A stretch of 37,411 nucleotides of DNA, from NCBI GenBank assembly GCA_003246895.1, contig QKCL01000017.1:1-37411 (forward strand), given 5' to 3'. The notes below the pieces were generated by a model. That model did no database searches. It was not told the origin of the DNA and saw only the letters and a program-made list of their open reading frames with translations. Positions within the stretch are counted from its first letter, which is position 1; each line of letters starts with the position of its first letter. The DNA comes from Spirochaetota bacterium. GTDB lineage: Bacteria > Spirochaetota > UBA4802 > UBA5550. The translations under genes and the position numbers were made by a program. Shown here piece after piece: positions 24,684 to 33,586 of this stretch.

Positions 24684-26072
24684 TTACCACTGGCCTGTTT
24701 TAAGATATTCATCTATTGATGAAGCAGCATTTCTTCCTGCACCCATTGCTTCAATCACAGTTGCGGCACCGGATACTATATCTCCTCCGGCAAAAACTCC
24801 TTTTTTAGAGGTGCGCATTGTTCTGCCGTCCACGACAATATTTCCCCGTCGTGAGGTTTCCATTCCTGGAGTGCTTCTCTGAACTATCGGATTCGGGCCG
24901 TTGCCGACTGCAACAATTGCAACATCAGTTTCTATTTCAAATTCAGATCCCTCAACTTCTGTAGGCCGTCTCCGGCCGCTGTCATCTGGAGCGCCAAGCT
25001 GCATCCTGATGCATCTGACCGATTTCAGATGCCCGTTCTCATCTCCAAGAAATTCCACAGGATTTGCAAGGAGATCAAAAATAACCCCTTCCTCTTCCGC
25101 ATGGTGAATCTCCTCTGTCCGTGCAGGCATCTCCTCCATGGACCTTCTGTATACCAGATGAACTTCCTCTGACCCGAGTCTCAGGGCAGTACGTGCCGAA
25201 TCCATGGCAACGTTGCCTCCTCCAAGAACTGTCACTCTCCTTCCCCTGATGACCGGAGTGTCATATTCAGGGAACATGTATGCTTTCATGAGATTTATTC
25301 TTGTGAGGTATTCATTTGCCGAATAGACCCCCTGCAGGTTTTCACCTGGAATATTCAAAAAAGAAGGGAGTCCAGCACCTGTACCGATGAACACGGCATC
25401 ATATTTTTCAAGGAGATCATCAAGGCTTTCAGAGATTCCGATAACACGGTTTGTCACGATCTCAACACCAGCCCTCACGAGTGCATCAATTTCATAATGA
25501 ACAATATCTTTTGGAAGACGAAACTCCGGGATACCGTAGACAAGTACACCTCCCGGACTGTGAAGTGCCTCAAAGACAGTGACATCATGCCCCATGGAAA
25601 TGAGTTCCCCTGCCGCAGTCAGTCCTGCCGGCCCTGATCCCACAACCGCTACCCTTTTCCCCGTCTTTTCAGTATCCCTGATTTCCAGGACATTTTCCGT
25701 GTTCCTTTCATGGTCCGCTACAAACCTTTCCAGTTTGCCGATTGATACTGAACCGAACTTGTTCCGGAGAACACACCTCTCCTCGCACTGACTCTCCTGG
25801 GGACATACCCGGCCGCAGACAGCAGGAAGCGAATTGGTTCCCTTTATTATGCCGTAGGCATCAAGGAACTTTTCATCCCTGATCTTTGAGATAAATGCGG
25901 GAATATTTACATTCACCGGACATCCCTGAACACAGGGTGAATTTTTGCACTGAAGACATCTCTGTGCTTCAAGGACTGCCATGTCAGATGAAAAACCAAG
26001 AGAAACCTCATCAAAATTTTTTATTCTTTCTTCCGGTTTCTGTTCCGGCATTATCTGCTTTTCTTTATTCAT
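24684..26072 (-). CDS. nfnB: NfnAB transhydrogenase large subunit (GltD-like)
   Basis: The flavin- and NADPH-binding subunit of NADH-dependent reduced ferredoxin:NADP+ oxidoreductase, which couples exergonic and endergonic electron transfer by flavin-based bifurcation. The 462-aa sequence is a GltD paralogue: N-terminal cluster cysteines (CLQCKNSPCVQGCPV, CGRVCPQESQCEERC), FAD motif GSGPAGLTAAGELI, NADPH motif LGGGNVAMDSART. It follows nfnA with a 1-nt gap, and this pairing with an FNR-type [2Fe-2S] subunit is what identifies it as NfnB rather than a second GltD. The organism also has true gltD beside gltB. A related reading is sulfide dehydrogenase (SudA). Confidence 0.88.
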   Translation of the reverse strand: MNKEKQIMPEQKPEERIKNFDEVSLGFSSDMAVLEAQRCLQCKNSPCVQGCPVNVNIPAFISKIRDEKFLDAYGIIKGTNSLPAVCGRVCPQESQCEERCVLRNKFGSVSIGKLERFVADHERNTENVLEIRDTEKTGKRVAVVGSGPAGLTAAGELISMGHDVTVFEALHSPGGVLVYGIPEFRLPKDIVHYEIDALVRAGVEIVTNRVIGISESLDDLLEKYDAVFIGTGAGLPSFLNIPGENLQGVYSANEYLTRINLMKAYMFPEYDTPVIRGRRVTVLGGGNVAMDSARTALRLGSEEVHLVYRRSMEEMPARTEEIHHAEEEGVIFDLLANPVEFLGDENGHLKSVRCIRMQLGAPDDSGRRRPTEVEGSEFEIETDVAIVAVGNGPNPIVQRSTPGMETSRRGNIVVDGRTMRTSKKGVFAGGDIVSGAATVIEAMGAGRNAASSIDEYLKTGQW

Positions 26073-26073
26073 G

Positions 26074-26916
26074 TTATATCATACCGTCCAGTCTGCATTT
26101 GTGCCTGTGCAGTTCATGAGATTCAGCCTCTTCTTTTCTGTATGTTTTATGCCGCATCATGAGCTCATCAAAATCAACTTCATGGGCGTCAAACTCGGGC
26201 CCGTCAACACATGTAAAGAGTGTTTTACCGCCAACTGTCACCCTGCAGCCGCCGCACATTCCTGTCCCGTCAACCATAATCGAGTTGAGGCTCACAAGTG
26301 TGGGAATACCCGTCACCTTTGTCATATCACTCACTGCCTTCATCATGGGAACCGGGCCGATAGCAACAACAAGGTCAATCTTTCCACCGCTGCTGAACTG
26401 TTCAAGTCCATGAGTAACAAATCCCTTTTCTCCGGCTGAACCGTCATCTGTGAAAAGTAAAAATTCGTCGCATATTTTTTTAAATGGATCTTCCAGAATC
26501 AGAAGACTGCTGTTCCTTGAGCCCAGAACCCCAAGAAGCCTGTTGCCGGCACTCTTCATGGCCTCAGCAATTGGATAAAGCGGAGCCATGCCTATCCCTC
26601 CGCCGATACAGAGAACAGTACCGTACTTTTTGATTTCCGTTGCATGACCCAAGGGGCCTGCAATATCCTTTATAAAGTCCCCTGCTTTCAGCGTGGAAAG
26701 TTTATCCGTACTCTTTCCGACAATCTGATAATAAATTGTAATGGTTCCTTCTTTTGAGTCAGCATCTGCTATGGTAAAGGGGACACGCTCTCCAAATTCA
26801 TCAATTATCAGTATTATAAACTGACCTGCCTTTCTGTGCTCTGCCACATAGGGGGCCTCAACTATCATCATGCCGACACGCTCGGCAACAATTTCATTAT
26901 ATCTTATTAAATGCAA
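26074..26916 (-). CDS. nfnA: NfnAB transhydrogenase small subunit (ferredoxin-NADP reductase fold)
   Basis: The NAD(H)-binding subunit of the bifurcating transhydrogenase, also annotated as a sulfide/dihydroorotate dehydrogenase-type FAD/NAD-binding protein. In 280 aa it has the FAD-binding barrel (ERVPFTIAD), the NAD motif CIGGGIGMAPLYPI and the C-terminal [2Fe-2S] segment with Asp216, Cys221, Cys224 and Cys236 (VDGTGMCGGCRV ... FTC). The start is TTG: GGAG lies 7 nt upstream, and no ATG nearby fits better. It lies 18 nt after purT and 1 nt before nfnB, so the three genes should be co-transcribed. Confidence 0.88.
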   Translation of the reverse strand: MHLIRYNEIVAERVGMMIVEAPYVAEHRKAGQFIILIIDEFGERVPFTIADADSKEGTITIYYQIVGKSTDKLSTLKAGDFIKDIAGPLGHATEIKKYGTVLCIGGGIGMAPLYPIAEAMKSAGNRLLGVLGSRNSSLLILEDPFKKICDEFLLFTDDGSAGEKGFVTHGLEQFSSGGKIDLVVAIGPVPMMKAVSDMTKVTGIPTLVSLNSIMVDGTGMCGGCRVTVGGKTLFTCVDGPEFDAHEVDFDELMMRHKTYRKEEAESHELHRHKCRLDGMI

Positions 26917-26934
26917 ATTTATTCTCCAACAAAA

Positions 26935-28116
26935 TCACAAACTGTATTTTACGCTGTCGCGTACATTCCGCGCCTTTTTGCGCGCATCTTCAATATCTCT
27001 GCCCAGGGCAAGTCCCACCCCCATTCTTCTCTTCCCGTCGACTTCCGGTTTTCCGAAAATCCTCAGTGCAGTGCCGTCAACCTCAAGGGCTTCATCAGAA
27101 ATATCATAAATCACATTATCTGATTTTCCCTCCACAAGTATTGCTGCTGATGCGGACGGTCCATACTGGTATATTTTACCCATGGGGATGCCCAGTATTG
27201 CCCTCACATGGAGTTCAAACTCCGACATATTCTGGGATATCATTGTAACCATGCCCGTATCATGAGGCCTGGGTGAAACCTCACTGAAGAAGACTTCATC
27301 CCCCTTTACAAAGAGCTCCACACCGAAAATTCCGTATCCGCCTATGCCATCCGTAACTGCCTTTGCTATTCTTTGGGATTCACTCAGAACTTCCTGAGAC
27401 ATGGGCTGCGGCTGCCATGACTCACGGTAATCTCCATCTATCTGCATATGCCCGATGGGGTCAACAAACGTTGTTCCTCCCCTGTGACGGACAGTGAGGA
27501 GAGTAATCTCATAATCAAAATTTATGAACTGTTCAACTATTACCCTGCCGGCGCCGCTTCTGCTTCCGGATTGTGAATAGGCCCATGCCTTTTCCACATC
27601 CTCAGCCCCTCTGATTACACTCTGCCCCTTTCCGGACGAGCTCATTATTGGTTTAACCACACATGGAATTCCGATCTCTTCCACTGCGGAGATAAATTCA
27701 TCTTTTGTATCTGCAAAAAGGTAGGGAGATGTTTTCAGATTCAGCTTTTCAGCTGCAAATCTGCGGATACCCTCTCTATCCATGGTCAGTTTCGTTGCCA
27801 TGGCATTTGGGATGACATTAAAGCCGTCTTTCTCCAATTCCAGGAGAGTATCAGTTGCTATTGCCTCAATTTCCGGCACAATAAAATCAGGTTTTATCTC
27901 CTCAACAATACGGCGAAGTTCGGTTCCATCCAGCATATTGAAAACACGGTATTCATGCGCCACCTGCATGGCTGGTGCATTTTCATATCTGTCACATGCT
28001 ATAACGTAAACTCCGAGTCTCATTGCCTCTATGACAACTTCCTTGCCCAGCTCTCCGGAACCAAGCATCATGAGTTTTGTTCCTGAAATACGTGATGGTG
28101 TGCTGATCACTGTCAT
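26935..28116 (-). CDS. purT: Formate-dependent phosphoribosylglycinamide formyltransferase
   Basis: PurT makes formyl-GAR for purine synthesis from GAR, ATP and free formate, replacing the folate-dependent PurN step. At 393 aa it has the expected three parts: N-terminal GSGELGKEV dinucleotide-type loop, the ATP-grasp domain ([49 protein letters not shown]) and a C-terminal domain ending in [12 protein letters not shown]. Close to the usual length, with no missing motif. It is the first gene of the purT-nfnA-nfnB operon and is divergent from a TPR gene. Use of formate fits an anaerobe with formate-generating metabolism. Confidence 0.96.
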   Translation of the reverse strand: MTVISTPSRISGTKLMMLGSGELGKEVVIEAMRLGVYVIACDRYENAPAMQVAHEYRVFNMLDGTELRRIVEEIKPDFIVPEIEAIATDTLLELEKDGFNVIPNAMATKLTMDREGIRRFAAEKLNLKTSPYLFADTKDEFISAVEEIGIPCVVKPIMSSSGKGQSVIRGAEDVEKAWAYSQSGSRSGAGRVIVEQFINFDYEITLLTVRHRGGTTFVDPIGHMQIDGDYRESWQPQPMSQEVLSESQRIAKAVTDGIGGYGIFGVELFVKGDEVFFSEVSPRPHDTGMVTMISQNMSEFELHVRAILGIPMGKIYQYGPSASAAILVEGKSDNVIYDISDEALEVDGTALRIFGKPEVDGKRRMGVGLALGRDIEDARKKARNVRDSVKYSL

Positions 28117-28236
28117 AAAAAAACCTCCGCCGTGTATTTTACTCTATGGATGAGACTTTATTAAGAGATATATTTTTTAAAAAAAAGATGACATATAAAA
28201 AGCCATGCTTTATTGTGTTAAAACACATATAGAAAA

Positions 28237-28758
28237 ATGAACAATAAAGGCAAGAAAAATATTAAGGACATGCTCTTTGAACTGACGAGGTCAGAAAAAA
28301 TAGTTGATCTCGGTTATACATATATTGAAGAAGGAAAATATGCTGAAGCATTCAGGGTATTTTCAAAAGGTGCGGAAATTTCAACAAATGACCCTGACGT
28401 ACTGAACGGCCTGGGTGTCGCTCTCTGCGAAATGGGCCTGTATGAAAAGGCCAGACAGGTTCTGGATTACGCCCTGGATCTCCATCCTGAAGATGCGGTA
28501 ATATATGCCAATATGGCCGGGGTAATGTGGGAGCTTTGTGAATATGACATGGCAATATTCCACTATAATAAGGCCATTGATTTTGACCCCGACATTGAAG
28601 AATCATATATTAATCTGATAAATCTCTATATTGAAACAGGCGCATTTTTCATGGCCCTCATAAAGTGTGAAGAATACCTCAGCACGTTTCCGGACTGCGA
28701 AGAGGGGATAAACCTGAAAAGCGACATCATCCTTAATCTGGGCATCTCAATGCTTTAG
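28237..28758 (+). CDS. Small tetratricopeptide-repeat protein
   Basis: A 173-aa protein made of about four TPR units from residue ~20 on (GYTYIEEGKYAEAFRVFSKG, GVALCEMGLYEKARQVLDYA, AGVMWELCEYDMAIFHYNKA, INLYIETGAFFMALIKCEEY). It has no signal peptide, so it is probably cytoplasmic. TPRs mediate protein contacts; the partner is unknown. The Shine-Dalgarno sequence is weak. Its last 12 bases overlap the 3' end of the convergent lipoprotein gene. Confidence 0.85.
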   Translation: MNNKGKKNIKDMLFELTRSEKIVDLGYTYIEEGKYAEAFRVFSKGAEISTNDPDVLNGLGVALCEMGLYEKARQVLDYALDLHPEDAVIYANMAGVMWELCEYDMAIFHYNKAIDFDPDIEESYINLINLYIETGAFFMALIKCEEYLSTFPDCEEGINLKSDIILNLGISML

Positions 28759-29217
28759 ATAGGAGTCCAGGGATTTTCCTTCTGAATTTCTGTTTCTGAG
28801 CCGGGACATTCTCCTGAAATCCTCTGTTCTGTCTATTTTCCATTGGCCATTTTCTTTTTTTGCCGATAGGTCAACAATAAGCCCCCTTACATTTTCAGAT
28901 ACGCCGCTGGTAAATTTTACAGATATCTTTGCCTCAGAAGCATTTAACTCCGCTACAGAAACTTCAAAGAGAGCCTTTTCCGGAATGATAGACAATATAC
29001 CGAGCAATTCATTATTATCCATGCCAGTTGAATCGGCATAGCTTCGAAGGGCCCCTATAGTGCCGGCTGTATACAAGTCTCGTATTTTTTCTAATCTGTA
29101 GTTTGATTGGAGGAGAGCAGGCAGCTGCCCCGGAGTGCCGGTTTTACCGCTGCTGCCGGAACAGGAAACCAGCACAAAAATAAATAAACAGAGAAATAGA
29201 TAATAAATATTTTTCAT
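28747..29217 (-). CDS. Small lipoprotein of unknown function
   Basis: Read from ATG 29217 (156 aa) it begins MKNIYYLFLCLFIFVLVSC: a hydrophobic core ending in the lipobox LVSC, so Cys19 should be lipidated. An ATG 78 nt further upstream is in frame but would bury this signal. The mature part begins SGSSGKTGTPG and has a predicted alpha region (~35-70) then a beta region (VSVAELNASEAKISVKFTSG ... GLIVDLSAKKENGQWKIDRT) resembling the NTF2-like/DUF4878-type folds of small lipoproteins. That resemblance is only a suggestion. It ends 12 bases inside the TPR gene on the other strand. Confidence 0.75.
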   Translation of the reverse strand: MKNIYYLFLCLFIFVLVSCSGSSGKTGTPGQLPALLQSNYRLEKIRDLYTAGTIGALRSYADSTGMDNNELLGILSIIPEKALFEVSVAELNASEAKISVKFTSGVSENVRGLIVDLSAKKENGQWKIDRTEDFRRMSRLRNRNSEGKSLDSYLKH

Positions 29218-29277
29218 TTGCCATGCCCTAAATTGATTGCTATTATAACAGAATCTCCACAAACCGGGAATGTCAAT

Positions 29278-29829
29278 ATGAAAATGGTATTGCATATATT
29301 AGTTATCATTACACTGGGGGTTCCACTTTTTTCAGAAAGCAGAGAACTATTCACAGTTGAACTTAAAAATACAAAAGACATGACATGCTGGCTTCCCCTG
29401 GACAGTAATAAATTCAATCTGATATTATACAGTGACTACAGGAACCTTGAGGAAAACAGGGACTTCTATGATGCCATGAAAAAAAAACCGGAGGTTTTGA
29501 AAAAGATAAACCCCATTCTCGTCATAAACACAAAACCAGCCTGGTATATTCCCGACTGGTTTATGAAATTCAGGCTCCGTAAAGTAGAAAAAAAATACGA
29601 TGTCTCAACATGTTTCGATAATTCAAGAAAACTGGAATCAAAATGGAGACTCAAAAACTGCGACAGCAAATCTGTTCTGATTCTGCTGGACAAACAGAAC
29701 AGGCTCAGGTATATTCATTATGGAAAAGTGCCTGTACAAATTTATGAAAAATTTTTCAAAGTAACCGCAAATGGACTTAAAAAAATTTTCAAACAGACAA
29801 AAAAGAAATTAAAGGGTACGGGAAAATAA
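29278..29829 (+). CDS. Exported thioredoxin-fold protein, YtfJ-like
   Basis: From ATG 29278 (183 aa) the N-terminus MKMVLHILVIITLGVPLFS is a signal peptide; the in-frame ATG at 29218 would add 20 residues ahead of it. The mature part has the outline of a thioredoxin-like fold: FNLILYSDYRN strand, NPILVINTKPAW strand, then CFDNSRKLESKWRLKNCDSKSVLILLDKQNRLRYIHYGKV. The last part resembles YtfJ-type periplasmic proteins, with the run 'natural residue, then lone helper strand, then lysine-rich tail'. No CxxC redox pair is present, so it is unlikely to be a disulfide oxidoreductase. The C-terminus is strongly basic. Function unknown. Confidence 0.65.
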   Translation: MKMVLHILVIITLGVPLFSESRELFTVELKNTKDMTCWLPLDSNKFNLILYSDYRNLEENRDFYDAMKKKPEVLKKINPILVINTKPAWYIPDWFMKFRLRKVEKKYDVSTCFDNSRKLESKWRLKNCDSKSVLILLDKQNRLRYIHYGKVPVQIYEKFFKVTANGLKKIFKQTKKKLKGTGK

Positions 29830-29893
29830 TTCCACGAAAAAAACCATTAGATACTATCTACAATAAAAGGGACAGAATTTACTGCAGCACCCA

Positions 29894-30259
29894 CTAGTGC
29901 ACATCAGCATCTGAGGAATTCATCTTCTTAAATAGAAGGTCAGACTTGTATCTGCAGTGCATTTCATTTATCAAAAGATCTCTTGTTGAAAGATCAAGGT
30001 CATCCCAGCATATTACACCGGCTTCACCTTCGGGCTTAATATAAATCAGCTCATCTTCAGGGTTAAAAAATACTGTATCGATAAAAATTCGTTTAGGGTC
30101 ACCGCCGTCAAAATCATATACAATTTCTGCATTCACATCTATTTTCAGATCTTCAAAATGAGTCAGCATCTCCGCAGCAAAGGCTGAAATCATCATGTTT
30201 ATTTCAAAGGTTTTGTTTTCAATTTCAACTATCATATCATCAAATCTGTCTTTTTCCAT
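29894..30259 (-). CDS. Hypothetical protein (121 aa)
   Basis: I do not recognise it. Taken from ATG 30259 because earlier in-frame ATGs overlap the preceding gene; the next gene upstream on this strand ends only 19 nt away, so the two form an operon. No signal peptide. Acidic, with a helical N-terminal half (FEINMMISAFAAEMLTHFEDL) and beta segments RIFIDTVFFNPEDELIYIKP and GVICWDDLD. The FFNPEDEL segment resembles FYNSEGIL in the neighbour, hinting that the two are diverged copies. Confidence 0.6.
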   Translation of the reverse strand: MEKDRFDDMIVEIENKTFEINMMISAFAAEMLTHFEDLKIDVNAEIVYDFDGGDPKRIFIDTVFFNPEDELIYIKPEGEAGVICWDDLDLSTRDLLINEMHCRYKSDLLFKKMNSSDADVH

Positions 30260-30278
30260 CTGATCTGCCTGCAGGTTT

Positions 30279-30602
30279 CTATTTTTCCGGTTTTGTCCAG
30301 CTGTTATTCTCAAGGGCAAAGAGTATTCGGGAGAGCCCTTCAGCTTCCATGTTTTCAATTGATTTCCCTGAAAAAATTTCAGCATAACCGGAGTTTATTC
30401 TCCTGTGAAGGTCCGCGCAGAGTATACCCTCGCTGTTATAGAATAGACAGTTAACAGTAACTCTGGCCCTTCCAGCGCCCTTTTCAAGATAGGTTGCTCC
30501 GTCAAGAAAAACCGGAACCCCTGTTTCCCTGCCGACAATTCCCATGAACCTGTTCATAATATTATTCAGACAGTTATCACTGCTCTTCGGCAAACCAGAC
30601 AT
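30279..30602 (-). CDS. Hypothetical protein (107 aa)
   Basis: Not recognised. Start chosen at ATG 30602 because AGGAGG lies exactly 6 nt upstream; an ATG 6 nt earlier directly abuts that site. Small, with an N-terminal helix (NCLNNIMNRFMGIVG), central strands VPVFLDGATYLEKGAGRARVTVNCLFYNSEGIL and a C-terminal helix. No signal peptide, so cytoplasmic. Co-oriented with the 121-aa gene 19 nt downstream. Upstream lies the greA hairpin region, so this pair has its own promoter. Confidence 0.65.
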   Translation of the reverse strand: MSGLPKSSDNCLNNIMNRFMGIVGRETGVPVFLDGATYLEKGAGRARVTVNCLFYNSEGILCADLHRRINSGYAEIFSGKSIENMEAEGLSRILFALENNSWTKPEK

Positions 30603-30709
30603 TGACATCCTCCTGGAGAGTTATATCCGGTTTTATTATCGTCATTTTCAGTATATTTGTTTAAAATAATTGTGCCCGGCAGAGAATGGCGGTTTTAATA
30701 TGCAGGAGA

Positions 30710-30733
30710 AGCATCCTCTTAAAAGAGGATGCT
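30710..30733 (-). terminator. Perfect 11-bp hairpin downstream of greA
   Basis: AGCATCCTCTT (30710-30720) and AAGAGGATGCT (30723-30733) form an uninterrupted inverted repeat with a 2-base gap. It lies 14 nt after the greA stop on the minus strand. No T-run follows beyond TTCTCC. Confidence 0.55.
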
Positions 30734-30747
30734 GATTTATTCAAAGA

Positions 30748-33447
30748 CTATGCGTATTTCTCTATTTTTTCAACAGTGAAATTATACTTTTCATCATCAA
30801 TGTTAAGTACAACCTCTTCACCTGTTTTCTTTCCAATCATTGCCTTGGCAATAGGAGACCGGTATGACAGGATCTTCTGCTCAAAGTCCGCATCCCACGG
30901 CCCAAGTATTGTATAGGAGCTGATTTCCCCTGTCTCTTTGCTTTTAAGCACTACACGGGTTCCTACATTAACAGATTCAGTGCTGATTTCATTGAGTTTA
31001 AGAACATCTGCTCTCTTCATCTCATCCTCGACTCTGGAAATTGCGAGCTTCAGAATAGCCTGTTTCTCCATGAGGGCATTATACTCAACATTCTCCCTTA
31101 TATCCCCTGACGCTTCCGCAACAGATGAAAGTTCCCTGCTCAGGTTAACCATGTCAAACTTGACCATTCTTTCATACTCAGACTTTCTCTTTTCATAACC
31201 TTCAGGAGAAACAATAAGCTTTTCAGCATCCATTACCCAGTCCTCTGATGTATCCTCATGAGTTGTCTGAAAATTCTCGAATTTCTCATTGGCAATCTCG
31301 TTGAATTTCTCAAGCTGCCATTCTTCCACGAATGGAATATTCTCAAAGATATCGATAAGTTTTCCTACAAGAGTCCTATCGAAGGAATTAACAATTTTCC
31401 TGATGGCAGCAGCCTCATCACTGAAAAGAATATCTATCATCATGTTTTTTAAACGGTTTCCATCGATCTCGATTTTCTTTAACTCATTCATGAGCCTGAA
31501 GAAAGTCAGAACAAACTGTTCTTCAGAATAATCAAGCCAGTTGTAGTTCCATGTACCAGAGAATGTATTCTTTGCAATCCAGACAAATATATCCGGGAAT
31601 TCCTTGGCGCCAAGAGTAGCCCTTCCGATGAACCTGTTAATCGTATTGTATTCAGAAGATCTTATAAGTATGTTTACAATATACTTATGAATTCTAAGCG
31701 GTGTCTCAAAAAGCAGTTCAAAGAGCACAAGCGGCCAGTCTTCCCTGTTTTCAACAATGAGATTAACAAAATCCTTTTTATAATCATAGGAAGTAATCTT
31801 AACCGAGAACAGAGGCAGTTCATCACTGTCCTTAAGAAAAGATATGACCTTGTTCTTATGCTGGTCAATTTTCAGTTTGGCAGGGTCAATGTATTTCGCA
31901 AGGTCAGTCAGTATAAAATACGACAGTATCTGCCTTGTCTGTGAATCTCCTTTCATCTGTTCTGTGAAGTAATCGGCAAGATAACCTGCAACTTCCCTGC
32001 CTTCCTCAACATCAATATTATTGATAAACTCAATGGAAATATCCAGCCTTTCACTGAAGGACTCCGTTGCCATGAACTTTCCAAGAAGTTCATCAGAGAA
32101 TGTTACAGGTTTGTCTCTCATGAAAATAAGATTTTTCTTTTTATCCGATACCCCGAAGAGTGGATCTTTTTTTATCATGGTTCTGGCCTTGCTCCACCAC
32201 TTGGTCCAGTTTTTATCTTCAACAAATTCAGGAATCAGTTCAGTCTTAATATCATTAAGGTTGATTTCACCTTTGTATGATTTTATCAGATGTTCAAAGA
32301 AGGCCATGAAGTCAGTATTAAACATTTCCTTAACACCTTCGGGATCTTCAAACTTTATTACATAAAGGTGATCCTTCTGGACCGGTTTCAGTGACTGAAG
32401 GGCCATCTTGATGGACATTCTGTGATCAGGCTTATCCCTGAAATTTATGACAATACCTTCACTGTCAATTTCACTTATCTTTCCAAGCCCCCATGAATTA
32501 TGAAAGGCATAGTTGCCCATATCAAAAACAATATTCTTTTCAAAATCCTCGATGGCAAACCTTGCCTGAACCTTGAAATTATTCAGGTTGGATAGTTTCA
32601 TAAACTGTTCAAACTGGGTATGGTCCCCATACTTCACACCATAGAGTTTAATCAGTTCTCTCCTTGAATGTAGATCTTCAGGTCTGTAAAGCAGTACTTT
32701 CTTTAACAGTTCAATTGACTGATCAGGATTATCTTCATCCCTGTATTTATGCAGGAGAATTTTAAGAAGATCAGCTGTGAGTTCAAACTGTTTGGCATCC
32801 ACAAGCATACGTTCAATTCTTTCAAAGAACTGAATGTCTGTCCATGAAACAGAGACAAGTTTCTGCCAGAGAGGTGCTATCTCGTCAAACTCCCTGCTCT
32901 TTATGAAACCTTCAATGGAAAGTTTCATATACTGAATACTCTTGTCCGGATCCTCATTTATTATGGCAAATGCCAGCTTCTTGGCAACATCAGCGTCAAA
33001 ACGTTCAATTTTAAGAAGATCTTCCCATACAGGAATAGCCTCCTTGTTTTTTCCTAACCTTTCGAGGCTGTTTCCCAGTGAACGCAGGGCAAAACCGCTT
33101 TCTCCATATTCAAGAATTTTCTCTGAAAGAACCTCAACGATGGCCCATTTATGACTTTCATTAAATGTCTCTATGAGCTTCCTTAAATATTTCTTATCAT
33201 CAATTTTGTCGAATTCATAACCCAGAAGCCCAACAATATACGCAGCAATAATTGAAGCAGGATACTCTTCAAGGTGGGCCTTGCAGATTTCAATTGCCTC
33301 ATCGGCAACACCATTGGTGATGATTGAATTAAATATATCATCAAGTATCTTGAACTTTGATATACCTACATCCTTCGGCTCAATACGCCCCCATGTTTCT
33401 TCTTTGAATAAGGAAGAAATCTTTTCAATTATTTTGTTATTAGACAT
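30748..33447 (-). CDS. greA: Spirochaetal long-form transcription elongation factor GreA
   Basis: GreA rescues backtracked RNA polymerase by stimulating transcript cleavage. Here (899 aa) the GreA part is only the last ~160 residues: the coiled-coil with SGDIRENVEYNALMEKQ, which carries the acidic tip Asp and Glu that act in the polymerase channel, and the FKBP-like end (VGTRVVLKSKETGEIS ... SPIAKAMIGKKTGEEVVL). The first ~740 residues are a long, helical TPR/HEAT-like region. Spirochaetes such as Treponema and Borrelia have a similar ~900-residue GreA; the usual bacterial protein is ~158 aa. The N-terminal part is presumably an interaction scaffold of unknown role. Flanked by strong hairpins on both sides. 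Confidence 0.92.
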   Translation of the reverse strand: MSNNKIIEKISSLFKEETWGRIEPKDVGISKFKILDDIFNSIITNGVADEAIEICKAHLEEYPASIIAAYIVGLLGYEFDKIDDKKYLRKLIETFNESHKWAIVEVLSEKILEYGESGFALRSLGNSLERLGKNKEAIPVWEDLLKIERFDADVAKKLAFAIINEDPDKSIQYMKLSIEGFIKSREFDEIAPLWQKLVSVSWTDIQFFERIERMLVDAKQFELTADLLKILLHKYRDEDNPDQSIELLKKVLLYRPEDLHSRRELIKLYGVKYGDHTQFEQFMKLSNLNNFKVQARFAIEDFEKNIVFDMGNYAFHNSWGLGKISEIDSEGIVINFRDKPDHRMSIKMALQSLKPVQKDHLYVIKFEDPEGVKEMFNTDFMAFFEHLIKSYKGEINLNDIKTELIPEFVEDKNWTKWWSKARTMIKKDPLFGVSDKKKNLIFMRDKPVTFSDELLGKFMATESFSERLDISIEFINNIDVEEGREVAGYLADYFTEQMKGDSQTRQILSYFILTDLAKYIDPAKLKIDQHKNKVISFLKDSDELPLFSVKITSYDYKKDFVNLIVENREDWPLVLFELLFETPLRIHKYIVNILIRSSEYNTINRFIGRATLGAKEFPDIFVWIAKNTFSGTWNYNWLDYSEEQFVLTFFRLMNELKKIEIDGNRLKNMMIDILFSDEAAAIRKIVNSFDRTLVGKLIDIFENIPFVEEWQLEKFNEIANEKFENFQTTHEDTSEDWVMDAEKLIVSPEGYEKRKSEYERMVKFDMVNLSRELSSVAEASGDIRENVEYNALMEKQAILKLAISRVEDEMKRADVLKLNEISTESVNVGTRVVLKSKETGEISSYTILGPWDADFEQKILSYRSPIAKAMIGKKTGEEVVLNIDDEKYNFTVEKIEKYA

Positions 33448-33491
33448 TTTACCACCCTGTTAGAAAAAAATATGTACTCTTAATAATGAAA

Positions 33492-33520
33492 ATACCCATC
33501 TTTACTTCAACGATGGGTAT
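33492..33520 (-). terminator. Hairpin downstream of the second flaA gene (distal)
   Basis: ATACCCATC (33492-33500) pairs with GATGGGTAT (33512-33520), 11-base loop. Read on the minus strand it follows the 33530-33552 hairpin and is followed by TTTCATT, giving a tandem terminator. Confidence 0.5.
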
Positions 33521-33529
33521 CTGCATACC

Positions 33530-33552
33530 TTTCTGCGGCAAAGCCGCAGAAA
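33530..33552 (-). terminator. Strong hairpin downstream of the second flaA gene (proximal)
   Basis: TTTCTGCGGC (33530-33539) pairs perfectly with GCCGCAGAAA (33543-33552) around a 3-base loop, 34 nt after the flaA stop on the minus strand. GC-rich core, so very stable; probably insulates greA from the highly expressed flagellar genes. Confidence 0.65.
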
Positions 33553-33586
33553 CGGATTTCACGGAAATAAAATAATATACTGTCTT

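Noticed and set aside
24684-26072. Second glutamate synthase small subunit
   Set aside because: The gene is coupled by 1 nt to an FNR-type [2Fe-2S] subunit, which defines NfnAB; the real gltD lies next to gltB.
29218-29295. Upstream start extensions of the lipoprotein (minus) and YtfJ-like (plus) genes
   Set aside because: Each would add residues in front of a clear signal peptide, and the two extensions would overlap each other; the internal ATGs are better starts.
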